Positions 17,328 through 30,300 are shown, counted from the first letter of the stretch. The stretch is DNA of 64,000 nt from Ferruginibacter paludis (GCF_030409685.1 NZ_JAUFQJ010000014.1:1-64000); one strand, 5' to 3'. Made by a program: numbers and translations. The notes: generated from the sequence alone by a model not told the origin.

Positions 17328-19247
17328 TTATATCTCCACGTCCGTTTTATTCAACTGTTTTGATTGCTTGTCTTTACTAATGTTCATGAGTCGCTGGCCA
17401 CGGACCAGCATTTTAAGGCCTTGCTTTTTTAGCGATATGGAAGGTTGTTTTCGTTCATGCTGTTGCGCCTCCCGGCTGTAAGCGCCTATAATATCTGAAT
17501 ACCCAAGTACGCCGACAATTTTATTCTCTTTTGATACAATGGGCAGCACATCTACATTTTCTGCCGCCATTTTTTCAACTGCCGCCTTCAGGCTGCTGTT
17601 AACGGATAGACAAATATTTTTTCGCTTGATGAGCAATCCTACCGGGCTTGCAATATCATGCTGGCTGTTGAATAAACTGGATGAACTGATGATGCCTTTA
17701 AAGTTGCTTTGGCCATCTGTTACGATAAAATAATTCGCCTTGTTTTCATCCTCATTCTCAATCCAGTTTCTAACTTCTCCTACTGTATTGTCATCACTTA
17801 ACAGCACCGCATCACCTTTCATCACATCTGCTACCATCTTTTTATTTAAAATATCAGGCTCAAAATGATCCGGTGTTTGCACCCCTCTTCTTACAATTTT
17901 TTCTGTCATGATGGTAGTTTCCATCAACAGAAAAGAAACAAAATAAGCACCCGTGCAGGCAGCAATCAAAGGCAGCAACGCATTGTACTGGCCCGTAGTT
18001 TCCAGCGCAAAGATGATGGAAGTAATAAAGGCTCTTGAAGCACCAGCAAACATGGCTGACATACCAATTAAAGCCGCCATCGGTATGGAAATGCCCGTCG
18101 AAGGAAACAGGCTGAGCCAGGCGGCACCGAGCAAGGCGCCGGTAGCACCACCGATCGTTAACAGCGGCGCTAATGTTCCGCCCGAAGTACCACTGCCCAA
18201 TGCCACAGACCACGATAAAAATTTAAAAGCACATAACGATAAAATAATGGCGACAGATAAATTGCCTGAAAGGATATCAGTAATGTTTTCGTACCCTACC
18301 CCCAACGTACGGGGATTGATGTACCCTACCGCTCCTACCACTAACCCGCCAATTGCAGGCCACCACATCCAGTGCACCGGTATCTTTTCAAAAATATCTT
18401 CAATGAGATAAACAACTTTTGTTGTGATTACGGCAAGTAAGCCAATGATAATTCCAATCAGGCTGTAACTGAACAGGGCGGTGTTGGATGATGGCAACAT
18501 TGTTTTTGCAACCATAAATACCGGCGCCGCGTCAAATAAAAAATGGTGGCCCGCTGCGCCTGTTATGCAGCCCAGTGCCACCGGGATAATGGAACGGGGC
18601 GAAAACTCAAACAACAACAATTCTATCGCTAAAAAAATTGCAGCGAGAGGGCTGCCAAATATGGCAGACATCCCCGCTGTGGCGCCGGCAGCCAATAATA
18701 TTTTTCTTTCGTGATGGGTAATATGCAGCAACTGGCCAAGGGTTGAACCCATTGCACCACCAGTTGCGATGATAGGCCCCTCCGCACCGAAAGGTCCGCC
18801 GGTACCAATGGCAATGGCCGCAGAGACAGGCTTTAGGTAAGTGATGGCGGGTTTAATTTTACTATTGTTGGTCAGCACCTGTTCCATTGCTTCAGGTATC
18901 CCATGGCCGCGGATGGCTTTAGATCCGTACATGGCCATCAACCCCACAATGATACCCCCGATAGCGGGCACCAGTATAACCCACAAACCAAGGGCATTTC
19001 CCAACGGGCTTGCATGAGCGGTGGAAAAAATTCCGTGAAAAGAAATATTGGTGACAAGATTGATAAGGCCCACCAATGCTTTGGCGATAAAACTGATGCA
19101 AACGGCAATTCCAATAGCCAGCACCGAAATCAACACCACCCGTTTCCTGTTCTGTGTTTCACGGGGATGAATATTTTCCGACTCCAGTGTGGAGATTAAA
19201 GACGTTGATAAAGGAATTGTTTTATTACCAAAAGCGTGTGTACCCAT
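17328..19247 (-). CDS. ClC family chloride/anion channel with CBS domains
   Basis: About 639 aa starting at the ATG at 19247; a longer reading from 19310 lacks family likeness. The ClC core spans about 35-450, with GHGIPE (114-119) at the first ion-binding loop, GPFGAEGP (152-158) carrying the gating Glu E156, and AIELLLFEF (207-215). In exchangers the second Glu of the matching EE pair carries protons; here that position is Leu (L210), as in channel-type members. Two C-terminal CBS domains (about 475-600) may sense adenine nucleotides. It sits between the Crp-type gene (72 bases upstream) and the HPP gene. Confidence 0.92.
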   Translation of the reverse strand: MGTHAFGNKTIPLSTSLISTLESENIHPRETQNRKRVVLISVLAIGIAVCISFIAKALVGLINLVTNISFHGIFSTAHASPLGNALGLWVILVPAIGGIIVGLMAMYGSKAIRGHGIPEAMEQVLTNNSKIKPAITYLKPVSAAIAIGTGGPFGAEGPIIATGGAMGSTLGQLLHITHHERKILLAAGATAGMSAIFGSPLAAIFLAIELLLFEFSPRSIIPVALGCITGAAGHHFLFDAAPVFMVAKTMLPSSNTALFSYSLIGIIIGLLAVITTKVVYLIEDIFEKIPVHWMWWPAIGGLVVGAVGYINPRTLGVGYENITDILSGNLSVAIILSLCAFKFLSWSVALGSGTSGGTLAPLLTIGGATGALLGAAWLSLFPSTGISIPMAALIGMSAMFAGASRAFITSIIFALETTGQYNALLPLIAACTGAYFVSFLLMETTIMTEKIVRRGVQTPDHFEPDILNKKMVADVMKGDAVLLSDDNTVGEVRNWIENEDENKANYFIVTDGQSNFKGIISSSSLFNSQHDIASPVGLLIKRKNICLSVNSSLKAAVEKMAAENVDVLPIVSKENKIVGVLGYSDIIGAYSREAQQHERKQPSISLKKQGLKMLVRGQRLMNISKDKQSKQLNKTDVEI

Positions 19248-19318
19248 TACTAACCTGTAATTTTTGCAAAGGTCTGCTACATCGGCCAGCAATGAATTGC
19301 CATTTGGCAAGTAATGAA

Positions 19319-19912
19319 TTATCGTTTTGAAATTTCTTTCCTGATCCTGCTAAGGGAAGTATTGGTAACGCCCAGGTAAGAGGCAATGTATTTAAGGGGC
19401 GCATTTTGAAAAACATCCGGACTGGAATGTATCAACAGGTTATACCTTTCTTCGGCCGTATCCTGCACCATGGATAGCATGCGTTGTTTTAAATCTGCAT
19501 AAGCGGTCACCAGCATCGACCGGCCAAATTCCCTGAACTCAGGCATGGAATGAAAAGCGATTTGCAGATCGGCAAAGCTGATATACCAGGTACGGCAATC
19601 AGCAAGGGCCTGAAAATTTTCTTTGGTTGGCCGTTGCTTAAAGAACGAAAACATTTCGCACACTACCTGTTTATTGGAATAAAAATTGGTGGTAACGTCA
19701 TCTCCGTTTACATCATGCGTATACGACCATACAAAGCCTTCATCTAAAAAATGAAACTCCTGGCATATTCTACCCTCCTGCAACAAAAATTCATTTTTTG
19801 CAATGGTCTTTTCCCGGAACCTGTCTGCAATTTCCACTGCCTTTCGCTGCGATACCGGAATAGTGGCATGTATATACTGAAGCAAATTTGTTTTATCCCG
19901 GATCATCATCAT
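19319..19912 (-). CDS. Crp/Fnr family transcriptional regulator
   Basis: 197 aa. Residues about 20-130 form a cyclic-nucleotide-binding-like beta roll, and 160-197 a winged helix-turn-helix (LKYIASYLGVTNTSLSRIRKEI). The Arg/Ser set for cAMP binding and the Cys set for a 4Fe-4S cluster are not evident, as in most of these short Bacteroidota Crp-like proteins; the ligand is unknown. It probably heads the ClC-HPP unit and lies back to back with katG, so it could control either side. Confidence 0.87.
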   Translation of the reverse strand: MMMIRDKTNLLQYIHATIPVSQRKAVEIADRFREKTIAKNEFLLQEGRICQEFHFLDEGFVWSYTHDVNGDDVTTNFYSNKQVVCEMFSFFKQRPTKENFQALADCRTWYISFADLQIAFHSMPEFREFGRSMLVTAYADLKQRMLSMVQDTAEERYNLLIHSSPDVFQNAPLKYIASYLGVTNTSLSRIRKEISKR

Positions 19913-20050
19913 TTAAAACGTTTATTAATAAACTTCCTCAAATATAACCACCAACAGTCATTTTTACCATTCGGGTTTATAATAATACCGCAATAGCAAA
20001 TGCATGGGTAAATATTGCTAAAATAGAAGCTATACAGTGGTTATACCCTC

Positions 20051-20116
20051 ATAGACACTATCTATAAGTGTATAGGATATATAAATATCAATTATCAAAA
20101 GAACAGGCTACATTTG
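20051..20116 (+). promoter_or_regulatory. katG promoter with OxyR-like site
   Basis: ATAG-N7-CTAT at 20051-20065 is followed after six bases by another ATAG (20072-20075). This matches the first three quarters of the OxyR consensus (four tetrads, N7 spacing) apart from one spacing base. TACATTTG at 20109-20116 fits the TAnnTTTG -7 box, 26 bases before the ATG, which places the site just upstream of the expected -33. Peroxide control by OxyR is inferred. Confidence 0.5.
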
Positions 20117-20117
20117 A

Positions 20118-22385
<2,268 letters not shown>

Positions 22386-22405
22386 TTTCGAAGCAATATT
22401 ATTAG

Positions 22406-22436
22406 AAAGGTGGTCCGTTATTGGACCACCTTTTTT
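22406..22436 (+). terminator. Rho-independent terminator of katG
   Basis: Perfect 11-base stem AAAGGTGGTCC (22406-22416) pairing with 22423-22433, followed by six T, 20 bases after the katG stop. Confidence 0.88.
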
Positions 22437-22587
22437 AATTGCTGTCTTTAATCTTATTACAAAAAAAATTATTTATTTTTTGTACCCGGCATTTATTATC
22501 AATTAAACATCGTTGCGTCGCACACTTTTGCGGCATACCATTGGGCAACTTTATCGAAGCGGAGATTTAACTTTGCATTTTGTTCAA

Positions 22588-24405
22588 TTATTTAGCAGCC
22601 TGCTTTTTCGCCCATTCATCCATTGATCTTTCAATAATATCCAACGGCATACAACCATCTTTTAAAAACTCATCATGAAAGGCGGCGAGGCTGAATTTAT
22701 CACCGAGTTGCTGGCTGTATTTATTTCTCAGTTCCCTGATTTTTAATGCCCCGGTTTTATAACTCAATGCCTGTGCAGGATATACCATATAACGTTCTAT
22801 CTCCGCCACGGCGCCATCTTCACTAATGGCTTCATTCTGCATCATGTATTGAATGGCTTCTTCTCTTGTCATTTTACCAGTGTGCATGGCAACATCTACC
22901 ACCAGCCTGATGGCACGATGTATCTCATCACCCAAGGCACCCATATGCTGGTAGGGATCGGTGTAAAGGCCCAGCTCTTTTCCCAAACTTTCACAATACA
23001 AGGCATAGCCCTCACCATAGGCCCCATACCAGATGAACCGGCGAAAAGCCAGTAGTGATTGGTTTTCTGATTGAATGCTTGTTTGATAATGGTGCCCGGG
23101 AATGGCTTCATGCAGAAATAAACTTTCCATACCACTGGTAGTATTGAATTTGGTAGCGTCAACAATAGGCACATAAAAAATACCAGGCCTGCTGCCATCC
23201 GGCAAACCCGGGTAATATTCCGCACTGGCACTTGCCGCCCTGAAGGCTTCGGTTTGCCTGATTTCAAATTTTGTTTTGGGCGTTAGCGTAAACATTTTTT
23301 TAAGATTCGGATCTATAGTGGCTTGTATCTTTCTAAATGCATTCAATACTTCATCCGCCGTTTTATAAGGCATGAATTGTTTATCCGTTTTCATAAAAGT
23401 AAAAAATGAATCAAGGCTTCCTTTAAAACCCACTTCATTCTTAATCGTTTCCATTTCCGTCCTGATGCGTTTCACTTCTGAAAGTCCTGTTTGATAAATG
23501 GCATCCGGCGTTTTGCTGGTGGTGGTCCAGTATTTAACCAGGTACCTGTACAAGGTATCACCTCCCGGCAATGCGTTGATGCCGGTACTTGTTCTTGCCT
23601 TGGGCAAATATTCCATTTGTAAAAAATCGCCCAGCTTTTTATACGCCGGTACAATGATGTTGTTGATCATTGCGATGTATGCCGCAGTCAATCTTTTTTT
23701 ATCACCTTCAGGAAACGTAGCAGGTATCAATTGCACGGGCGCATAGAATAAACTTTTGGTGGCATCGGCAGTCACCATGTCTTTCATTTGAGGAATCATT
23801 TTTATCACCACTGCTTTAGGCAGCACATAATTAATTGCCATTCCTTTTTTAAAATACACAATAGCACTATCAGCCCAGGCCGAAAACGCGGCCGCTCTTT
23901 GCAACCAATTGTCATAATCATTTACTGTTTTAAAAGGCTGGTTACCGCTACCCGAACCCATTTGCCCGAAAGAGATGGGAACGCCGTTAAACTGGTCAAA
24001 GGGCATGTAACGGTTATCTGCTATGGCTGAGCTCCCCATAAAATTCAGCGCAAGACCTTCCAGCGCCATATCCATTTCATACTTGAAAATGGCGTAGCTT
24101 TTTTTATCATTGTCATTCAGCGTTGCTGGGTCAAACCTGCTGATCGAATCTTTATATCGGCTAAAAAAATGGTTCAGCTTTGAACGATAGCTGTCTGTAA
24201 AATCTGCAGGCAACAAATTATTAAAGCGCTGGTCTCCGTTTACAGTAGCTTCTACAGGAAACAATTCCATCCTTTCATTAAAGTATGTATTTAACATGCC
24301 GCCCAATGCGGCATTGGCTGCCGCCGGGGTTGCGCTGTTTGTAGAATTTGAATTACAACCAGCTATTACTAGTAGCATGGTCAACAGGTAAATTATTCTT
24401 TTCAT
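22588..24405 (-). CDS. DUF885 family lipoprotein, probable metallopeptidase
   Basis: 605 aa. The start at 24405 gives a clean lipoprotein signal (MKRIIYLLTM... with lipobox VIAGC at about 14-18), while the ORF opens 13 codons earlier. The family hallmark HEAIPGHH sits near residue 445 and resembles a gluzincin-type zinc site; later EGYALYCESLG supplies a conserved Glu. By family it is a presumed envelope-anchored peptidase, but no substrate is established. It is convergent with katG and divergent from the two small secreted genes beginning at 24601. Confidence 0.88.
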   Translation of the reverse strand: MKRIIYLLTMLLVIAGCNSNSTNSATPAAANAALGGMLNTYFNERMELFPVEATVNGDQRFNNLLPADFTDSYRSKLNHFFSRYKDSISRFDPATLNDNDKKSYAIFKYEMDMALEGLALNFMGSSAIADNRYMPFDQFNGVPISFGQMGSGSGNQPFKTVNDYDNWLQRAAAFSAWADSAIVYFKKGMAINYVLPKAVVIKMIPQMKDMVTADATKSLFYAPVQLIPATFPEGDKKRLTAAYIAMINNIIVPAYKKLGDFLQMEYLPKARTSTGINALPGGDTLYRYLVKYWTTTSKTPDAIYQTGLSEVKRIRTEMETIKNEVGFKGSLDSFFTFMKTDKQFMPYKTADEVLNAFRKIQATIDPNLKKMFTLTPKTKFEIRQTEAFRAASASAEYYPGLPDGSRPGIFYVPIVDATKFNTTSGMESLFLHEAIPGHHYQTSIQSENQSLLAFRRFIWYGAYGEGYALYCESLGKELGLYTDPYQHMGALGDEIHRAIRLVVDVAMHTGKMTREEAIQYMMQNEAISEDGAVAEIERYMVYPAQALSYKTGALKIRELRNKYSQQLGDKFSLAAFHDEFLKDGCMPLDIIERSMDEWAKKQAAK

Positions 24406-24600
24406 TTGGTTGTTTTGAAATATGAATATACCACTAAAAAACAACGACGTAAACCGCAGGCATGGTCATCCAAAAATGCCTTTCACCCAATAGTGCGACG
24501 AATACCCCTTATCCTGCGACGTAGAGCACTTGTTACTTTTAAACGAAGCGCTGCATTACACATCTTATATACATTGAATTACTTTTTAAAATTTACAATT

Positions 24601-25014
24601 ATGAAAAAGATTTTTACACTTGTTTTATCAGCCGCCGGTACAATCAGTATTGCAGCAGCACAATCAAGAGATCAAAGAAACAATCCATATAGCAGCAGTA
24701 AATATGAAACAAAAGCTGTGGTTACGGATTACAATCACCAGCGGGGTTTTGATAAAAATAAATCCGATGCTTACAATGTTCCTTCTTTTTACTTTAAAGA
24801 AAAAGAGCAACAGATTGAAAAGATCAACCGCACATTTGACTGGAAAATTGACGCCGTTAAAATGAACAGGCATTTAAGAGGCTTTGAAAAAAACAAACAA
24901 ATCCGTATGCTGCAAAATCAACGGAAAGAAGCCATTGCACAGGTGCAATACCGGTACGAGACAAGCAATCACCACAATGTTGGGTTTGAAAAAAAACATG
25001 ACCATAAATGGTAG
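24601..25014 (+). CDS. Small secreted protein, function unknown
   Basis: 137 aa from the ATG at 24601 (MKKIFTLVLSAAG), which opens a signal peptide ending SIAAAQ; an upstream in-frame ATG at 24406 adds 65 residues unlike a protein. The mature part is charged and helical with repeated GF-x-K-N/K segments (RGFDKNK, RGFEKNK, GFEKKHDHK). I do not recognise a family with confidence. A second secreted gene follows 47 bases later, so they are probably cotranscribed. Confidence 0.7.
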   Translation: MKKIFTLVLSAAGTISIAAAQSRDQRNNPYSSSKYETKAVVTDYNHQRGFDKNKSDAYNVPSFYFKEKEQQIEKINRTFDWKIDAVKMNRHLRGFEKNKQIRMLQNQRKEAIAQVQYRYETSNHHNVGFEKKHDHKW

Positions 25015-25061
25015 GCGATGTTCATCATTTATTTAACTCAGTAACAATTAAAACAAATACA

Positions 25062-25451
25062 ATGAAAAAATTAGTGATAATACTTACAGCAATAGTCGCT
25101 TTCAACGTAGCGACTGCGCAACAGCGTAATAACAGCAACTACAATGATCCGTACGAAATGAACAACCCAAGAAACAACGATCATTACGGCAGCCAGGAAA
25201 ATTCCACTGACTATGCATACAATGAAAATAGCCGTCGCAATGATAACCATGACCGCGATCGCATAACCAGGCAATACGATCGAAGAGACAATGATTATAG
25301 GAACGACCGTTCAACACCAGGTTACGGAAAAAGCAGGCGAATGGGCCGCTGGGAAAGAGACAGACCGCAACAAAGAGGAGCATCTTTTGGAACCGGTGTA
25401 ACAATAGGTGCTGTTGCGGGTGTTTTGCTTGGTGTATTGATTTCGCATTAG
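25062..25451 (+). CDS. Small secreted Asn/Arg/Asp-rich protein with glycine-zipper C-terminus
   Basis: 129 aa from the ATG at 25062 (MKKLVIILTAIVAF), with a signal peptide ending VATAQ. The middle (25-100) is rich in N, R, D and Y with little order expected. The end (FGTGVTIGAVAGVLLGVLI) is a glycine-zipper-like hydrophobic helix that could insert in a membrane. Function unknown. It shares a transcript with the gene before it and ends at the terminator at 25471-25502. Confidence 0.7.
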   Translation: MKKLVIILTAIVAFNVATAQQRNNSNYNDPYEMNNPRNNDHYGSQENSTDYAYNENSRRNDNHDRDRITRQYDRRDNDYRNDRSTPGYGKSRRMGRWERDRPQQRGASFGTGVTIGAVAGVLLGVLISH

Positions 25452-25470
25452 TTTTACAATTTTAAACTTC

Positions 25471-25502
25471 AAAAAAAGGCTGGTAAAATACCCGCCTTTT
25501 TT
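25471..25502. terminator. Bidirectional terminator between convergent genes
   Basis: Stem AAAAAAAGGC with GCCTTTTTT around a TGG/ACC-extended loop. A and T runs on both sides can serve the small secreted gene before it and the T9SS gene on the other strand. Confidence 0.7.
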
Positions 25503-25577
25503 AATTTTAGTCATAAGTACTGCTTTTAATTACCGGATACAGTAAGGCCGGTCTGCACAACGTATTTGTTTATACCA

Positions 25578-26684
25578 TCATTCCATTTTTAAAAATAGTT
25601 TTTCAAACATTGCTTTTCCGTTTAAGGACAACAACTTTACATTGTAAATTCCTTTTGATAAATTACTGATGTCAATTTTTTGTCTGTCAATATAAGGACT
25701 TACAATTTTTACAATAACCCCATCAACTGAAACAATTTGTATTGTATTTACATCTGTTGGACGGTCACAATAAATCTGGACAAAGTCACCTGAAGGATTA
25801 GGGAGAATTGTTAAACCTGTTTTGGTTTTGAATGACAATTTTCTGGTGTCCGAATAGTTGTTTGTGCCATCCTTATATATCATTTTCAAACGATAATAAG
25901 CTGTTCCGTTCACCCCCGGATGCATAAAACGATAGGTGTGGTTAGCCCCTTCGGAAGATACATTCCCCAAATCCCTGAAGTGCGCAGCATCCCCGGCGTA
26001 TTGAACAAGATAGCTGTTCAAATTAATTTCGTCTGCAGATTTCCATTGTAAGACAGCGACATTTCCATCAGTTGTACAAGTGAAATATACCAAATTAACA
26101 GGAACAACTCCCAACGGAGTTACCCGCATATTATCTGCCATAAAAATTACACCATAATCCTGGCAGGTGGGTGGGCGGCTGTCATAATGTACTACTACGC
26201 TATCAAAACCTTGCTGAAAACTACAGCGCAGGGTATCTACCGGCCAGGTTCCGGGATTGCCCGCTGTTTTAGTATTGGTGCCAACAAGACTGCCATTCAT
26301 ATAAGCTGTTACCCGCATGGTAGCTGCATCATCACAGCCAAGTTCCTGGCACGAGTACATGATAGAAAAATCGGTAAGTTTTGTGTCGAATCGCACCAGC
26401 AGGTCTGAAAGAAAAACGCTGTTAGGATAAATAACCCGGCCCGAAAACCCCTGTGGCGTAAAACCGAGGACGTTGGCATCTTGTATAGAATATCCCTGAC
26501 CTGTACCGGCTAACCGGGCCGTGATGCCGTTAGCGGTTTGGCTGATTGGAAAACCTGAATGAAGCGGGGCATTATCAAAATCAAAAAGTACCGACTGGCC
26601 AAACACAATGGTAAAGAACCCGGCATATATGCAATACGCACCCATTGCAATTAAATAGTTGCAAATTCCTGGTTTCATTTTCAA
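25578..26684 (-). CDS. T9SS type A sorting-domain secreted protein
   Basis: 368 aa. N-terminal hydrophobic signal (about 1-30). The C-terminal 80 residues (KTGLTILPNPSGDFVQIYCD..., LSKGIYNVKLLS) match the type A sorting domain that sends cargo through the type IX system to the cell surface. A fibronectin-like segment (about 195-275; VLQWKSADEINLNSYLVQY) precedes it. The N-terminal half (35-185) looks like a jelly-roll carbohydrate- or lectin-type module, but the family is not certain. Single gene. Confidence 0.87.
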   Translation of the reverse strand: MKMKPGICNYLIAMGAYCIYAGFFTIVFGQSVLFDFDNAPLHSGFPISQTANGITARLAGTGQGYSIQDANVLGFTPQGFSGRVIYPNSVFLSDLLVRFDTKLTDFSIMYSCQELGCDDAATMRVTAYMNGSLVGTNTKTAGNPGTWPVDTLRCSFQQGFDSVVVHYDSRPPTCQDYGVIFMADNMRVTPLGVVPVNLVYFTCTTDGNVAVLQWKSADEINLNSYLVQYAGDAAHFRDLGNVSSEGANHTYRFMHPGVNGTAYYRLKMIYKDGTNNYSDTRKLSFKTKTGLTILPNPSGDFVQIYCDRPTDVNTIQIVSVDGVIVKIVSPYIDRQKIDISNLSKGIYNVKLLSLNGKAMFEKLFLKME

Positions 26685-27359
26685 TAATTATGAAGGTTTA
26701 TAATTCTTGTTTGAAAGTAGCAACGATGAGAAATCAAAACAATGACTGTCATCACACAGATTTGTAAATCCCGTCAGTCAAAAACCTCTGCTCTGATACG
26801 CCGGCTGTAATCATGCTACCCTATGCCGGTTTAATAACACTGGCTTCTGTTGTAGTATGGTAATTATTGCAGGTTGTTCAGCTGTATTTTCGCAAGCCCG
26901 TGTACAAAATAATGTTGAAGGACCGTTCCCGTATGCCCAGGTTGAACAAGGTTTTAAAAATCACTGCACGGAGTTATAAGTCAAATATCACCTGCTTCGC
27001 ATCATTTGCAGTTATAAATATTCGGCCCGTGGGTGAACATTCTTATCGCGGTCAATGCCATTCAGCCGGCTGTTAACTGCAACATAGTTTGATAAGTTAT
27101 CCGTACCAACCTTACATACGCTATCACAACCGGTTAAAAAAATGATTACGGTAAGATTTGCTTTATTCTACAACTTTGCCGTAAATACTGTGTATGTTTA
27201 CCCTGCTTTAGAATGGTATCGCAACTGGCCGCATTGTAGCTACCCTGGAAATAATATAGCTCAGGTGTTTTAAAAAATTTGCATGCAGCGAATTGTAAAA
27301 AATGATGTCAAAGTAGGTATTATAATTCACCATTATTATTAAAAAATAAACAAACTCTC
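26685..27359. other. Intergenic region upstream of susC, with possible lipoprotein remnant
   Basis: 675 bases with no convincing gene. On the minus strand a frame ending at TAA 27012-27014 reads VIIFLTGCDSVCKVGTDN... and 31 more residues, which looks like a short lipoprotein (lipobox LTGC), but it has no ATG before an in-frame stop near 27169. It may be a broken gene. The plus-strand ORF at 26867-27076 has no family or signal and looks like chance. The last about 100 bases probably hold the susC promoter, but no clear -7 box is seen. Confidence 0.3.
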
Positions 27360-30300
27360 ATGAGAAAAATTGCAGTGGTCTTTACTGTACTTCTGTGCAG
27401 TATTTCTGCCGTGTTCGCCCAAAACACAGTCAAGGGCAGAGTAACGGATATGAAAGACGGTACTCCTATTGCAGGTGCCACAATTAAAGTGAAAGGAGAA
27501 AAGAAGTCCATTACCTCAGGTGCGGACGGCTCGTTTGAAATTAATGTAAAGCCGGGAAGCGCAATAGAAATCAGCGAAGTAGGGCACAGCCCTCAAACAG
27601 TTCAGTATGATGGCTCCGGCGATCTGGATATAAAGATGACACAGGACACCAAGGCCCTGTCTGAGTTAGTAGTAACCGCCCTCGGTATCAAAAGAGAAAA
27701 AAGAAATTTAACCTACAGTGTGCAGGAAGTAAGAGGAGATGCCATCGTTGCCGCAAAGCAGGATAACGTGGTAAATTCTTTGGCGGGCAAGATTCCAGGA
27801 GTTCAAATCACCAACTCGACCGGTATGCCAGGAAGTGCCTCACGTATTGTAATCCGCGGCGCCACTTCTTTAACTGGCGAAAACCAGGCCTTATTTGTTA
27901 TTGATGGTGTGCCCATGGATAACTCAGAAACAGGTTCACCGGCTGCGGGCTCGCTCACAGCGGGTTCATCTGCCAACAGGGCGATAGACATTGATCCAAA
28001 CATTATTGAATCAGTTACTGTTCTGAAAGGTTCTGCTGCCAGCGCCATTTACGGTTCTTCCGGCGCCAGGGGTGTTGTTTTAATTACCACCAAAAATGGT
28101 GGGCTTAATAAGAAGGCACAGCTGAATTTTTCCAGTTCGTACAGCATTGACAATCCCATTTTACCCGGCTTCCAGGATAAATATGCACAGGGCCTGAACG
28201 GGGTTTATGTAGATGGCAACAATGGTCAGTTTGGTTCTGGTTCATGGGGACCGTTGATTGATACCTTAAAAGTAAACGGTGTACCGGTAAAAAAACATAA
28301 CCAGGCGAAAGAGTTTTTCAGAACCGGCCATAGTTACGACAATACGGTAAGTGTAAGTGGCGCCGCCAACAATTCACGCTACTTCTTTTCTTATTCTTAT
28401 TTAAAAGATGATGGTCTGATCCCCACTACCAGTTTAAACCGGCATGCTATTTTTGGAAAATTTTCCAACCAGTTGGCGGATAAACTCAACCTGTCTTTTC
28501 AAATGAACTACGTAAATACCGATAACCACCGCACAAACGAAGGTAACGGTTTGGGAAATCCATTGTGGACAGTATATGGAGCTCCTATTTCATGGGATCC
28601 TCTTCCCAGCACCAATCCTGATGGAACACAACGCTTGTATCGTGCTGCAAGAAATAACCCTACATGGCTGGTTAATAATACTGGTTTTCAATCCAACGTA
28701 AACAGGTTTATACCAGTAGCCGCACTTACCTATACTCCCTACACCTGGCTTACACTAACCGAACGACTGGGTGCGGATATGTACACCGACCAATCTGACT
28801 ATCATGAAGCAAAAGGCATTGTAGGCGGTTTAAGTCCGGATGGCGGCGTGATTAACCGCAACGAAAACTTCAAGCAGTTTAACAATGATTTCATTGCCGA
28901 TATACATAAGCAACTGACTTCAAAAATATATGGCTCTTTTCTGCTGGGAAGCAACCTGTTCTCCAAAACTGACCGGTTTGACCAGGCCACAGGTTTGGGA
29001 TTAGGCATAGATGGCTTCTATAACATCAGCAATACTTCCAAACAAACATCCAGCAGTAACCTTTACAGGTATCGTAAAGTGGGATTTTATGCGCAGGCCA
29101 ACCTGGAGTACGAGAAGCTGCTAACCCTCGCCTTAACCGGCCGGTATGATGGTACTTCCACACTGGCACAGGATAAAGCTTACTACCCTTACGGTTCAGC
29201 AGCGCTGGGCTTCATTTTCAGTGAATTAATGCATGATAAATCCTTCTTAAGTTTTGGTAAAATAAGGGCTTCTTATTCACTGGTAGGCAGTGATAATATC
29301 GGGCCTTATGCCTTAACAACGCCTTACTCTTCAGCCGTTGTTTCCAATATCACATTCCCCTACAATGGCCAGACAGGGTTTTTATTAAATACAACCCTGG
29401 GAAGCAATAAGCTGAAAAATGAATCATTAAAAGAAATGGAAATTGGCCTTGATTTGAAATTCCTTAAAAACAGGTTGTCTTTTGAGGGATCTTATTTTAA
29501 ACGTACCAGCTCAGACCTGCTGGCGCCTATCCAGATTGACCCTGCCACAGGGTTTACCAATGCCAATTTAAATGTGGCTACCATTGAAAACAAAGGATTC
29601 GAATTGTTACTTAGCGGTATACCCATTAAAACAAAAGATGTAACCTGGGAAATAAACCTCAATTTCAGCCGCATCCGCAATAAGGTGATTGACCTTGGTC
29701 CGGGTTTAAACTCTTACCAGTTTGGTGGCTTTTCAGGAGGCGGCGGTATCTATGCCTTTAAAGACCAGCCGTATGGCGTTATTTTTGGTTCAAGATATAA
29801 GCGGAATGCTGCCGGAAGAATTTTAGTGGATGATGACGGAAGAGCAATACTGGATGACAATAACGGGCCGGTAGGCAACACCAATCCGAACTGGACAGCA
29901 GGTTTTTCCAACACCATTACTTATAAAGGATTTTCTTTCAACTTTGTTTTTGATGTAAAGAAAGGTGGCGATCTCTTCAACTTTGACGAACATTACAACT
30001 GGTTTTACGGCACGCCCAAAGCTACCGAAGACCGCAGTCCAAGACTTATCAATGGTGTTCGTGAAAGTGATGGAAAAGAAAATACAACACAGATCTCAGC
30101 CCAAACTTATTTCAGGGATTTAAGTGCTATCGACGAGGCCGTAATTGAAGATGGAACGTATGTGAAGCTGAGAAATGCGGGTATTTCCTATACGCTCAGC
30201 CGCGCCAAAATGAGCAGGTTTCCTTTCAGTGCTTTAACATTTACCGTAGCCGGCAGAAACCTCTGGATATACAAACCACATTTTTACGGATCTGATCCTG

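Noticed and set aside
17860-18814. Several ORFs antisense or out of frame in the ClC gene
   Set aside because: Shadows of the ClC reading frame.
26867-27076. 69-codon ORF upstream of susC
   Set aside because: No signal, no domain, composition looks random.
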